Shown: positions 32,813 through 41,954 of the stretch, piece by piece | How positions within the stretch are numbered: position 1 is the stretch's first letter | Layout: every line of letters begins with the position of its first letter | From: Lingula anatina | Taxonomy: Eukaryota; Brachiopoda; Lingulata; Lingulida; Lingulidae | DNA: 41,954 bases | Direction: 5' to 3' | Assembly: GCF_001039355.2 (NCBI RefSeq) | Contig: NW_019775713.1 | Location: forward strand, 431,949 to 473,902 | Notes under the pieces: generated by a model | Database searches by the model: none | What the model saw: the letters and a program-made list of their open reading frames with translations, nothing else | Told to the model about the DNA's origin: nothing | Translations under genes and position numbers: made by a program

Positions 32813-35800
32813 AGATCTGAGGTACGTCTACACCGAAGTCATGCGTCACGTGATCGTCTTGTGTGAAGATATTGATAAGGGGGAGTAAGGATGTGGTGAC
32901 GTGAGAAGATGACTCTCACCTAACCATACCATGCCTACTGTGGTCACTGCTTGTTTCAACCTATCTAGGCCAACTCATGGGTTTATCCCTTATGTCTGTG
33001 TGAACCATCCATACCATCCCTACCATGACCCTTCCTTGTTTTAGCCTATCTAGGCCAACTCATGGGTTTATCCCTAATGTCTATGCGCCAAGCAAGTTAC
33101 TTTGGCTGCTTATCAAGTAAATGGAATTATAGGCTTTGATCCAAGGTTACATGCTGGTGCTGGCATGAAAATATATATAGTGATCTAACCAATCAAAGCT
33201 ACCACTAAACCATGGTCAATATGTGTAGGTGAACATTAAAAAGAAGTAACAGTCGCCAATTATCTTGCTGTTTACTTGTACCCAGGCGAACTTTTAGTCT
33301 GCAAACAAACAAACAGGTGAACATAAAGTACATAAGCAAGTGAGAAGGTCATTGAACTTTTCCTCATTCTTTGTAAGTTATCCAATATGTAAGGAATAAA
33401 TAAGGCTGCCTGCAGCCCTGCCCTCTCTCTCTCTCTCTCTCTCTCTCCTGATTTCACCTGTTTTTAACAGACACCAAAGGAATGGAAAAGATTTGTTTGC
33501 AGAGTACCTGTCATCACGGTGACTCTATAGTTCTATACTATGGAGTTGAGAGAGAGGAAGAGAGTTGTTTTAGTCCCCCCCCTTTAGAAAGCTGTCAGTA
33601 CCACTGTCTACTGCCTCTATTCTCTATGTAACTTCCCCTCAATCATGTAGCAAGTGCACTTGGGAAAACTTTAGTCCTTTATAAAACCCATTGTGATTGA
33701 TAACACCTTTGTTTTCTTTGTAATAATATGAAATTTCTACATTTCTGAACCTTCATGCAAGAAGTTCTGTAAAAAATTTTCTCATTATTATTATGTAACC
33801 AGATTATAGTTTCAAATGGACATAACCTGTCGAGTATAACTAAGCTAATTGCACTTTACTACTAATGTTATTATCATTTAGATAAAAAATGACCACCAAA
33901 CAAATGACAGATATTAGGTTTTTCAGTTGAATGAATCAGGAAAAATTGACAAGTTATTACTGAAACATGAAGCTACATGTAAGCATCAATAAATGTCTCT
34001 TTTTCTGGACATGCCCACTATGGAGACTGCACTTAAAGACCTGCCAATTTATACCACATTCAGTGGAACACAATACTTAATGTCACTAATCTACTTCATA
34101 GACAATTGAGCCAATTGATATGAATTACTAGTGGGCATTAAATACAACCAAACCACATGTCGTGTAAGGGCAACAGTATCCAATCGAATATGAAATTAGG
34201 GATAGGTTGAAATGGCCCGACATAACCAGTCATTTGTGAAGGTTCTCTGTTCCAATGCCACAACAAATAACTACAAATCAAACACCATGGCACATGGGGC
34301 CACTCATGGGACCATCTTCAAACCAAAGTGAAAGAGGTTCAGTGATTATATTAGGGGCATCTCGATAGTCTGAAGGTTCATTGGTCCGAAGGTGCTACAG
34401 TGAACATTCTGACCAATGAACCTTAGGACTATTGAACCTTCTGACTATTGCTATGGTCCCTTTATATCTAGTCAGCCATTTAGGAATAAAAAAATCTCAT
34501 TTCAATGGGATACTTAGGGGCATAACTTCATGCAACAGGGCCACCCCTGAGGTCAACGAGATGGGCGAATGATGGGCCTTTATGACACACATCTTTAGAG
34601 CCCATCCAGAACAGCAGACTAACAGATCCGTGGATCACAAATGGCGACCCATTAAAAAGCTTGCCGCTAAGTTCCAGATTAGACACTGAATAGATTATTC
34701 CCACTGGGGATTACGCAACAAGCCTTCAGGTGGGGCAGCCATATTTGGTCCGCTGTTCTGAATGCACTCTTACACCCCATTTCCATAGATTAGATCGACC
34801 TACTTTAGATCGACCTAACTCCCTGGGGGTTCACGCTAAATAGCTGTCAGCCAAGCGGACACGAAAGTTAATTACCCCCTTACAGTTTGTGGTAGGCTGG
34901 ACGGACATTTAAGCCAGATTATCTGACAGTAATCTAGTGAGACTCCCCGCGGGGATAGATCGATCTAAAAGCTCTGGGAATGCAGCCTTAGTGGAGGCCT
35001 TCAGGTAAAGTGCAGAGAACCCACCAGGATGGCTAAATTTGGGATGCTGATAAGATAAATGAAGACAGAAGAAAAAATAACAACAAAATCTAAACTTACA
35101 GGTTTTTGGACTTCTTTTTTGCTTTTTCTTCTACTACAACTTGCGGTATGTCCACTTCCTGTTCCATCTTGTCCATCTGAAGAAAAGTCAAACACATATC
35201 AGTGAATGAACAGGTTCAAAATATATATCAATCAATGCAAGACAGAGACTACATTTGTTTTCATAACCTTTCAGATGTGTAAAATGAGTCTATTGTCACA
35301 TATATTATACAACACCAAATAATAGGCTGTGTGAGAGATTAAAGCCTCGTTACAAAACTGTGCTTAAACTACACCAATCAAAATCAGTCTTGATATAAAT
35401 GAACACTCCCTGTCTCTCTTACTATAACTGTTATTAAGAAGGTGAAATTTAATAAATGTAATGCATATATTAACATATGTTATCACGTTTGTTTCATGAT
35501 TCAAGCCAATCAAATCAGTTTTGATAAAACCATCTTAAATTAAATCCAAAACATTATCAGATATATATATTTATATATAAAATAATGATTTCCTTGCTGT
35601 ATAAGGCAACCCACGGCAAAATCACTTCCGCAGATAATGTGAAGGCATACACTGGTGACATAATATGTGGGTGGAGTGCTACAGATTTATCTTATTGCAT
35701 TTAGGGATTAAAACAAAGACCTCTGAAGTAAATTACCTATCATCTGTAGGGGTTTCAACACCAGGCCTACCCAACTACCAGACTCGGCACCGAATGATCC

Positions 35801-36522
35801 TGAATTCACCGGTAGATCAGACCACACTACCCGTTTTCAAGGTGTGAGTCAGTACGCATTTCACAGTATCATACCCTGAACAAATTTTGAGTGGTGATGC
35901 AATGCTTTTCAACCCCGCTGAGAATCGTCACTATCACATCGCGTACTAGGCAAGAGCGGTGTCGTGTCTGATACTGTGAAATGCGTACTGATACACACCT
36001 TGAAAACGGATAGTGTGGTCCGATTTACCGGTGAATTCAGGATCATTCGGTGCCAAGTCTGGTAGTTGGGTAGGCCTGAACACAACTGAAAGACGCATAA
36101 TGATATTCTCATTCAGGAAATTCATTCCAAATCACCCCCACTACTCATTCTTGTAATTTCTGGAGCTGACCAGAACCAATTCCCACTCTTTCCTTGGAAA
36201 AAAATTCATATTGAAGTTTTGAAAATTGATTAAAGTCACACCCATATCTAATGGAAATTCTTTAATCATACCCATATCTAATGGAAGTTCTTTAAAACAG
36301 TTACCATCTGTTTCAGTTGCTTTACCATGAGGGGATTTCACAATATAATATTCAGAATTCAAAGATTTGTATGCTGCTCTATGTAATAAATTGCCAAATT
36401 TTCTGGGTGCTTCCTTTTCTAAATTGCTATGTTCATTCAACATAGTTGATGATGATGATGATGAAAAAAATCTTACTGGTACATTGTCTGGTAATCCACA
36501 TTAAACCTAGTCTGACTTTGAA

Positions 36523-36569
<47 letters not shown>

Positions 36570-39500
36570 AGTTCTTACCAGTCCTTTAATGATCAGTTTT
36601 CAAATATGACCACTGAAACGTCTGTCTCTTTTAATCTTTCCAGTTCAAATGAAGGTTCAGAATGAGAAGGGATTATCTAATCAGCCATTTTCACTCTTTC
36701 ACCTCTATGTTGTCCACGAATTAAGTGAGGCACTTTTTTTCTCTGCACTAAGTGATCCCTAACCAAGCACCAGTCATCAATTAAACTAAATGCTAATCCG
36801 CTGTCAATACTGATGTGATTACCTGAATATCATCCTTACTTTAGTTTCAAGATAAAAACTCATGGCTCCTATTACATCTATGAATGAAGCATGCAGCCAA
36901 TCCATATCCAAAAACAGTGGCTTTTAAATCCTGTCCACAAATTATTGGAAATCCAGGTACTTTTTTCATGCAACAAATAAGATCCAATTAAAAATGGTCT
37001 CTTTTTATCATATGAGTTTTCCACCAAAATTCTAATACATACTTGTCATGGCCCAAATGAACTAGAACCGCTAACTACTGAATAAGACTATATGTCCAAT
37101 TTACACCTCATTATTTTGACAGTATAACAGAACTAGTAAATAAAGCAATGTTTTTTAATAGTGATCATATTGTATAGCTCATTTCTACTATTGTATAGCT
37201 CATTTCTACTTTGTGATAATCAACATTAGAGTGTAAAGCAAATCCCAAGGCAAAAAAACAATTATTCTACATATATCTGAAATAGGTAGAATGCTTCATA
37301 TTGCCATTGCATATTCACATATTGTGCTAGAAAAGCTGAAATTCAATGATTCACTCTAAATTTTGAATAAAAATCCATATGAACTTACATGGCTTATTTA
37401 CGACAAATGTACCAAATGCAGCAGCACAATAAATGATATTCATATATTTGGTTCTATATCAGATATTTTCTACAGCCCTTTCTATATATTCGCATTAATT
37501 ACTGATGTGCCAATATGTTTCATATGGATTTACTTTCCAAGCCTTATTTCACTAACCTGGCTAAAATGACTATTCTGTGTCTAGTGTACATGCTCTACAT
37601 CACAAACTACAGCCTGGTGCTGAAGCATGTAAGCTATTGCAAGACAAATAACCCTGTCATACCATCATGTATGTACAGACCATTTCTACCCTCGATATTC
37701 CTTCAATCCTACAGTTCTCCGTCACATTTTGATCCGACATTTCTGCAAACATCTAACTGCCCTGCCTCCATTCGCCACACCAAGGCTCTATTATCTTCCT
37801 CCGATCACACATTCATCAGTAGCAGCCACGGTACTGCTATTTCTGCTGCTTACAGTCGCTGTTGCCGCTACAAGCCTTTCTAAGATAGCTATAGACTTCA
37901 TCAACACCAGCAATATGCTCAACCAATAGCCCTGTACAATTGTACAGGCCCCTGAATATGTTTAGAGGAAAGGCTACAGCAAGATGTTAGTATCTGATGG
38001 GGCAGGTTATTGATGGAATATCTTCATTCTGATTTTAGAGAGACTGGAATTTATTAACTCAGCTGGTTGGGAGGCATTTTTGGTCCCTTCTTGATCTAGT
38101 ACACGAGAAGTGGAGATAGGATGTGGATGTTCTGCTGATGAAAAGTGGAAATTGTCATAAAAATCAATCAAAGTTAACCTTTCATCACCCTGGGTTTCAA
38201 AGAATATTGGATATTCTCTTCTCTGGAAGCATAAAAAGGTGATGAATAGTGTATTATGCTGAGAAGAGGAGTTTTTTTTTTCGGCAGTTCTATCAAGGCT
38301 CAGGGTGCCGCTGATGTATTCTGGCCCTAAAAATAACCATGTGGTCTAGAGTCTAACAAATCACTTTTGATTTATAATGAACATCTTCTGTAAAATGCTC
38401 TAGCTAGAAAGTTATAAGGGCCAATTATAATTTATCAAAATATTGCAAATTCTGTGATTTATAACTATGGCCATTAGACTATAGTACTCGTATGGTATGT
38501 CTTAAACATTTAAATATTGTTAGTTGTAAAAAATAATATCATACAGGCATGCTTTTAAAATTGGTTTTCTGTAGTTTGGATGCCCTATTTTGCATATAGG
38601 TCTTAAAAACACATAGTGGTAAGTAATTGTATGCTGGAGTAGTCTATTCATGGTAGTTAATTCGAGTTTGGAATCCTTAATTTGGGTGTTTGTTCTCACA
38701 AAACTGAGGTGCGAGTGAGAAAACCCCCAACCTATTTATAAGGTCTGTAACAGATACTATATTTTTTAGTTATATTTTTTTAATTAGAACATTACTATTG
38801 AGTGATAATAACAAGATAAGAAAACAGCACAAAGGTAATATAAAAAATTTTTTTTGTGATTATAAAATTGTTTCTAAAAGTTTGATAAGCTTTTCCCAAA
38901 GATCGAGTAATAACTATAATTTTTCCTCACAGCTCATTATCAACTTGGCCATGTACATTCACTAAGAAAACTGTCAATTTTCCAGCCTGCTGTGCCAAGT
39001 TACATAACTAGAAACTGTAGACAATTGTAGCCACATTAACATGATTGATGTTTAATGTTCTTCTTTTCCATCCCTTTTCTAAATTTTAAGATTCTTGCAA
39101 ACTGTTGCAGCGAATTTGCAAAAAAAAATTTACCATGCAAATGAGCTGCTGATTTAAACTAGAAAGGATATGAAGACTTCTTGCAAATTTGCCACAAAAT
39201 TAAGGTGCTCTTACAAATTTGCTACAAATTTGCAGCATTGTAATTGTTTCTTGAAACAACCTACAAACAGTTGCTTGCAAGCCATTAAGTTTGCAGCAGA
39301 TTTGCATCCAATTTATACAACTTTTTGGTAAGGGATTTGATCAGTGAAAAAGTGACAAAAAAAAAAAAAAAAGCTAAAGCAATCTTCATTTAATGTGTGC
39401 TACATTGAAAACAGGGTTGCTTATGATGAGCATTTGTTGTGTCACCTTTTGTTTTGCATACTATATTACATCACTGAGACTATAAAACAAACACTTTGCA

Positions 39501-40574
39501 CGATTTGTATGACAATAATCCACAATTATGTTAATCTTTCAGACAGATCACCTTTTCAGTTAATTATTAGATTCCTCAAACCCCCCCCCCCCAAAAACAA
39601 CAAACAAACAAAACCTGTGCACAATCCAACAGTTGAGACAAGTAATAGTTGTTCAAATAAAAGTGTTAAACTGAGAGTTACACACCTTTTGAACTGAGCA
39701 TATAGACTATTTTTACATCGAGCAGACTACATAACTGGAAAGATCCACTTTGAGAGGACTGAATGTACATGTAATTACACTACTGTGGGTTTACTTCCTT
39801 TAACAAGTGAACAGCAAGTTTCAAGCCCTAGATAGGCATATTTTTAATAAAAATTGTTTTAAATTAAATTAATGTTGTTGTAAATGTCACACATGTATAG
39901 AACAGGGCAGTACCGGTACAGTAGAGGGTGCCAAGTTATGTTAAGAAGACAGATAGAGCTGCCATAACTATGTCACACATTCACGCTGCTGAATTTTTGT
40001 TTTAGAATGTCCCTGAATTGACTATTGATTGTCTGCCTAAATGACAGGATATGCTTATTATTGAATTCTCAGAATTTGTCCCATAACATATACCACTACT
40101 CTGAATAATTATAAGAAGACAAGTAACATGTAACTGCCGATGCTGTGTACTATCTTTATCTAAATATGGCTCACTTTTGACATTGTATCCTGACAATTAG
40201 CTATTAAAGACATATAATAAGCATATACAGCATAGAAGAAATTAATAATTTTCCTGGAAATTTAAACAATTTTCCCTGAATAACCAAGGTATGCATACCC
40301 AAAACATTTTCACAGAATAATGATTTATGAACCCAATTTTGAGTTCTTGGTTTCTAATTTTGAGACATTCATAAGTGAGATATTTATGTTTATTAACAGG
40401 GGGCAGTTTATTTTGAGAAGAAGCAAAAATTCCAGCGAGTACCAAAAATAAAATTTGCAAGTTTGTCATAACATTTTCAATGCTCTCATAATATTTTGCA
40501 ACACTGTCAAAATATTTGGTAACATTGTGATATTATTTAGCAATAAGGCATATTAGAGAATAAGCAGCAAACAA

Positions 40575-40611
<37 letters not shown>

Positions 40612-41421
40612 TGCGTGGGCGTGGGTGCATGCCTGCAACATGTATTTCATAAAATTTTTATCAGTCCAGTATACCATGTTTATGCACATAATAACTTTTG
40701 TACATGTATGGAAGACTTTATTGTATGCACATTTCAAACCAACCTTTATGTTATGTATACTGACCTGACTTGGCTGTGAGCTTCGTCTGGGCAAGTTACC
40801 ACTGGAGGCAGGCATTGCTTTCTGCAGAAACAAGGCATAAGCTGGCACATCTTTTGTACAACCTGCACTGTGGCTTCTACGTATAGGACGTAATATTTTC
40901 TTAAAGCGGTTCTTGCGGACTTCTCGCTCCTTCGTGTCCTGCCCCTCCGCAGCCCCTTGTTCCACCTCTGTGGGTGTGCTTTGTCCACTTGAAATGGGGC
41001 TGCTGGGAGGAACATCTAAGTGTTCTGAACTGCAGCGAGATTTTGATCCATCAGATTCCAGCTCTATTGCACTGTCATATGCATGTTTGGAGTGCCGTGA
41101 GGGCGAGGGGGACAAACCTCGTAGGCGACACTTATCTTGAAATTGAACAGCTAACCGGGCCTCTGGTATATCTTCTTCTTCTAGGCCTGTGTCTGTGTGG
41201 CGCCGCAATGCATGATGGTGCCCCCCTGGTACTGTAAGGTAGTCCCCATAGGTTTTCTGTCTCTGGTGTTGCACCAGGGAGGGGGAGGTGTCTGTGTGTC
41301 TGCGTGTCTGCAGTGCATGTCTGTTAAAGACTGGACTGGCCTCCCTGCTTAGCCCCTCTTGGTCACTACCGCCATCTTGATAATGACGGCTGCTACTTGA
41401 GGAGTCCTCCAAGTGAACGCC
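21558..41421 (-). CDS. R4/RGS3-like regulator of G-protein signalling, last five exons
   Basis: GTPase-activating protein for heterotrimeric G-alpha subunits, acting at the inner plasma membrane. Exons on the - strand: 40765-41421 (phase 0 to 0, 219 codons), 35100-35176, 24710-24858, 22254-22417 and 21558-21719; all phases join (1209 nt, 402 aa visible plus stop). The first exon encodes a polar Ser/His-rich region with RRHTDT twice, a basic patch (RKNRFKKILRPIRRSHSAG) and RRSSQPSQ. The third has VKDVKRRLRQVRR, like the pre-RGS helix of RGS4-type proteins, and WSQSFEALLADK, where the RGS domain starts. The fourth gives LFQEFLRTEFSEENIEFW and ACEEFK. The last gives INLDS, FDAAQKRI and MEKDSYPRF. 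The residues that contact G-alpha (Glu-Asn of SEEN, Asn of NLDS, Asp/Arg of KDSYPRF) are kept. The domain is C-terminal, with nothing but a short tail after it, which favours RGS3/R4 over RGS12 types. Introns are large (10.2 and 5.6 kb). The 5' end lies beyond the window. Confidence 0.93.
22418..24709. other. RGS intron 4
   Basis: Contains a poly(A) run at 23051-23075 and AT-rich sequence. A short block (GAAAAGGTCCATTCTG, 22532-22547) recurs diverged at 26697. ORFs on both strands around 22829-23394 show no family features. Confidence 0.6.
31243..31385. repeat. Degenerate TTTGCAGCAAA-rich repeat, copy 1
   Basis: Words such as TTTGCAGCAAATTTGCAGCA and TTGCAAG recur. The same vocabulary, in looser order, appears at 39100-39310, with GCAAATTTG palindromic cores. 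Confidence 0.5.
32725..32807. repeat. Duplicated TG microsatellite
   Basis: Two (GT)n tracts (32725-32760 and 32775-32807), each preceded by GAGAGGAATAA-GATG, so the flank plus the tract was duplicated as one unit. Confidence 0.9.
32920..33090. repeat. 85-bp tandem duplication
   Basis: CTATCTAGGCCAACTCATGG begins at 32961 and again at 33046. Flanking words (CATACCAT...CTACCATG, CTTGTTT, TTTATCCCTTATGTCT) are also doubled. Confidence 0.85.
33422..33447. repeat. CT microsatellite
   Basis: (CT)13 tract. Confidence 0.95.
34365..34432. repeat. 22-bp-arm hairpin
   Basis: Arms at 34365-34386 (ATAGTCTGAAGGTTCATTGG...) and 34411-34432 pair at about 20 of 22 positions around a 24-nt loop. Part of the arm is repeated once more directly after (TTGAACCTTCTGACTATT). 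Confidence 0.75.
34603..34764. mobile_element. Short inverted-repeat element, family B copy 2
   Basis: Ends CATCCAGAACAGCAGAC and CCGCTGTTCTGAATG are imperfect inverted repeats. Internal words ACCCATTAAAAAGCTTGC, CGCAACAAGC and CAGCCATATTTGGTCCG match the copy at 4375-4550. It is more diverged than that copy and has no clear target duplication. Confidence 0.65.
34772..34989. mobile_element. Short inverted-repeat element, family A copy 2
   Basis: Reverse-oriented copy of 5970-6195, sharing TCCCTGGGGGTTCACGCTAA, TTACCCCCTTACAG and TCTAGTGAGACTCCCC, with ends TTTCCATAGATTAGATCG and GATCGATCTAAAAGCTCTGG. It begins eight bases after family B copy 2 ends. Confidence 0.78.
35762..36078. mobile_element. 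Foldback element with 109-bp inverted arms
   Basis: Left arm 35762-35870 and right arm 35970-36078 are reverse complements with about six mismatches in 109. They begin CAGGCCTACCCAACTACCAG on the outside and end CATTTCACAGTATC next to a 99-bp spacer. No coding potential. This fits a foldback or MITE-type element. Confidence 0.85.
36234..36300. repeat. Tandem duplication of about 30 bp
   Basis: CCCATATCTAATGGAA followed by TTCTTTAA occurs twice in a row. Confidence 0.85.
36520..36570. repeat. AAAT microsatellite
   Basis: About twelve AATA-type units. Confidence 0.95.
37169..37210. repeat. 21-bp tandem duplication
   Basis: Two exact copies of a 21-bp unit containing TTGTATAGCTCATTTCTAC. Confidence 0.95.
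39100..39310. repeat. Degenerate GCAAATTTG-rich repeat, copy 2
   Basis: Repeated CTTGCAAATTTGC, CTACAAATTTGCAGC and TTTGCAGCAGATTTGCAT words, with the same vocabulary as 31243-31385. It may be a decayed internally repetitive element. Confidence 0.5.
40577..40609. repeat. GT microsatellite
   Basis: (GT)16 tract, about 155 bp inside the RGS intron from the exon at 40765. It adds a His/Thr run to the intron read-through frame of that exon, which is not coding. Confidence 0.95.
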
Positions 41422-41658
41422 CTAAAAACATAAATTCAGGAATTTTTATTCATTGTCTTCATGATATAAAATACAACATGCAAGACATATTGTTTCTCAT
41501 GTTTATACACTACAAAAACAGTTATAAGTATGAAATAATATTTTATTCATATTTGTCTTTTACAGAAATGAAACAATTTCAAAACTGCATAGTACATAAA
41601 GTGTATGTAGTAACAAATGCTTTCAGAGCTCTGCAGACATAAACAATTTTTATTTCAT

Positions 41659-41732
<74 letters not shown>

Positions 41733-41954
41733 GCTGTTTGCACCATAATGTCAATTGCCTGGATTCTGTTTAGTTGGCCACTGATCATTTTCTACTGCCT
41801 GTTACCTGTTGTAAGAAATTGAAAACACCTGCCCTACCTGAAGGCCTTGGGAAAGTTATACAACTACATGCAGGAAGAGTGCCTCCCTCTCTTTCTACTT
41901 GTTGTCTCTCCCATCATTTTCCTTTACTCTCTCTCTCTCTCCCTCTCTCTCTCT
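41422..41954. other. RGS intron 1 (partial) with CT microsatellites
   Basis: It begins at the acceptor TGTTTTTAG. A long (CT)n tract lies at 41662-41723 and another runs off the window end (41926-41954). No exon seen. Confidence 0.7.

Larger units (their letters stand above)
24859..35099. other. RGS intron 3, about 10.2 kb
   Basis: No nested gene recognised on either strand. It holds TA and TG microsatellites, C-rich runs (28363, 32581), an 85-bp tandem duplication, a hairpin and two inverted-repeat elements, which are listed separately. Confidence 0.6.
35177..40764. other. RGS intron 2, about 5.6 kb
   Basis: No nested gene recognised. It contains the foldback element, AAAT and GT microsatellites and two short tandem duplications. 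The ORFs at 36141-36443 (-) and 37515-37883 (+) have lengths expected by chance in AT-rich DNA and no family features. Confidence 0.6.

Noticed and set aside
32604-32849. His/Thr repeat ORF
   Set aside because: Translation of the duplicated TG microsatellite.
36141-36443. 100-codon - strand ORF upstream of an RGS exon
   Set aside because: A few ORFs of this length are expected by chance in 42 kb of AT-rich DNA. It ends in its own stop, has no good splice sites and includes a local tandem duplication.
37515-37883. 122-codon + strand ORF
   Set aside because: Serine-rich composition shifts along its length, there is no family resemblance, and it lies in an RGS intron on the opposite strand.
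40537-40764. Extension of the RGS exon ORF past 40765
   Set aside because: It is intron read-through after the donor CAG-GTCAGT and ends in microsatellite sequence.
1-41954. CRISPR array, bacterial operons, tRNA or rRNA genes
   Set aside because: The DNA is clearly eukaryotic. I saw no spacer array and no tRNA B-box or rRNA-like sequence, though a tRNAscan run would be more reliable than reading.

Overview
The window looks like nuclear DNA from an invertebrate animal. Genes have several exons and GT-AG introns, the DNA is AT-rich, simple repeats and short non-autonomous elements are frequent, and the proteins are typical of animals (GCLM, a THAP protein, an R4-type RGS protein, TDP-43 exons, a rolling stone family protein). 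The repeat style (frequent TACATGTA, TG and CT microsatellites, small inverted-repeat elements) reminds me of molluscs or other lophotrochozoans. That is an impression, not a demonstration.

Layout. (1) 694-1157, + strand: last exon of a rolling stone-like membrane protein whose 5' part lies left of the window. (2) 3071-6868, - strand: a complete seven-exon gene for the glutamate-cysteine ligase regulatory subunit (GCLM, 270 aa). It includes one GC-AG intron and has a 38-bp tandem repeat running through its stop codon. (3) 6989-8659, + strand: a three-exon THAP zinc-finger gene (302 aa) with a possible death-like helical region and a C-terminal coiled coil. Its ATG is 120 bp from the GCLM ATG, so the two share a head-to-head promoter. 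(4) 8660-11839: mostly empty, with one 48-codon GC-rich ORF on the - strand. (5) 11840-15568, - strand: a degenerate, duplicated array of TARDBP/TBPH (TDP-43)-like exons. Two copies of the linker/RRM1 exon, several decayed pieces resembling the N-terminal-domain exon, and a 53-bp minisatellite of about twenty units broken up by three 65-nt intron-like spacers. (6) 15.6-21.5 kb: no recognised gene, two unassigned ORFs, and a GC-rich composite repeat with a recurring short palindrome at 17.75-18.67 kb. (7) 21558-41421, - strand: the last five exons of a long RGS gene with a conserved C-terminal RGS domain and a long polar N-terminal region. Its introns hold most of the repeats of the right half.

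Mobile DNA. Two short families with terminal inverted repeats each have one copy in or beside the GCLM gene and one copy in the RGS intron near 34.6-35.0 kb, where the two families sit side by side. A separate 317-bp foldback element with 109-bp arms lies at 35762-36078.

The genes do not form a pathway. GCLM and the THAP gene probably share promoter DNA, but the rest are independent neighbours. The strongest candidate for something undescribed is the TDP-43-like exon array with its minisatellite. I see no new enzymatic or defence system. All exon borders were assigned by eye from splice sites, reading phase and remembered family sequences, without transcripts or database searches.
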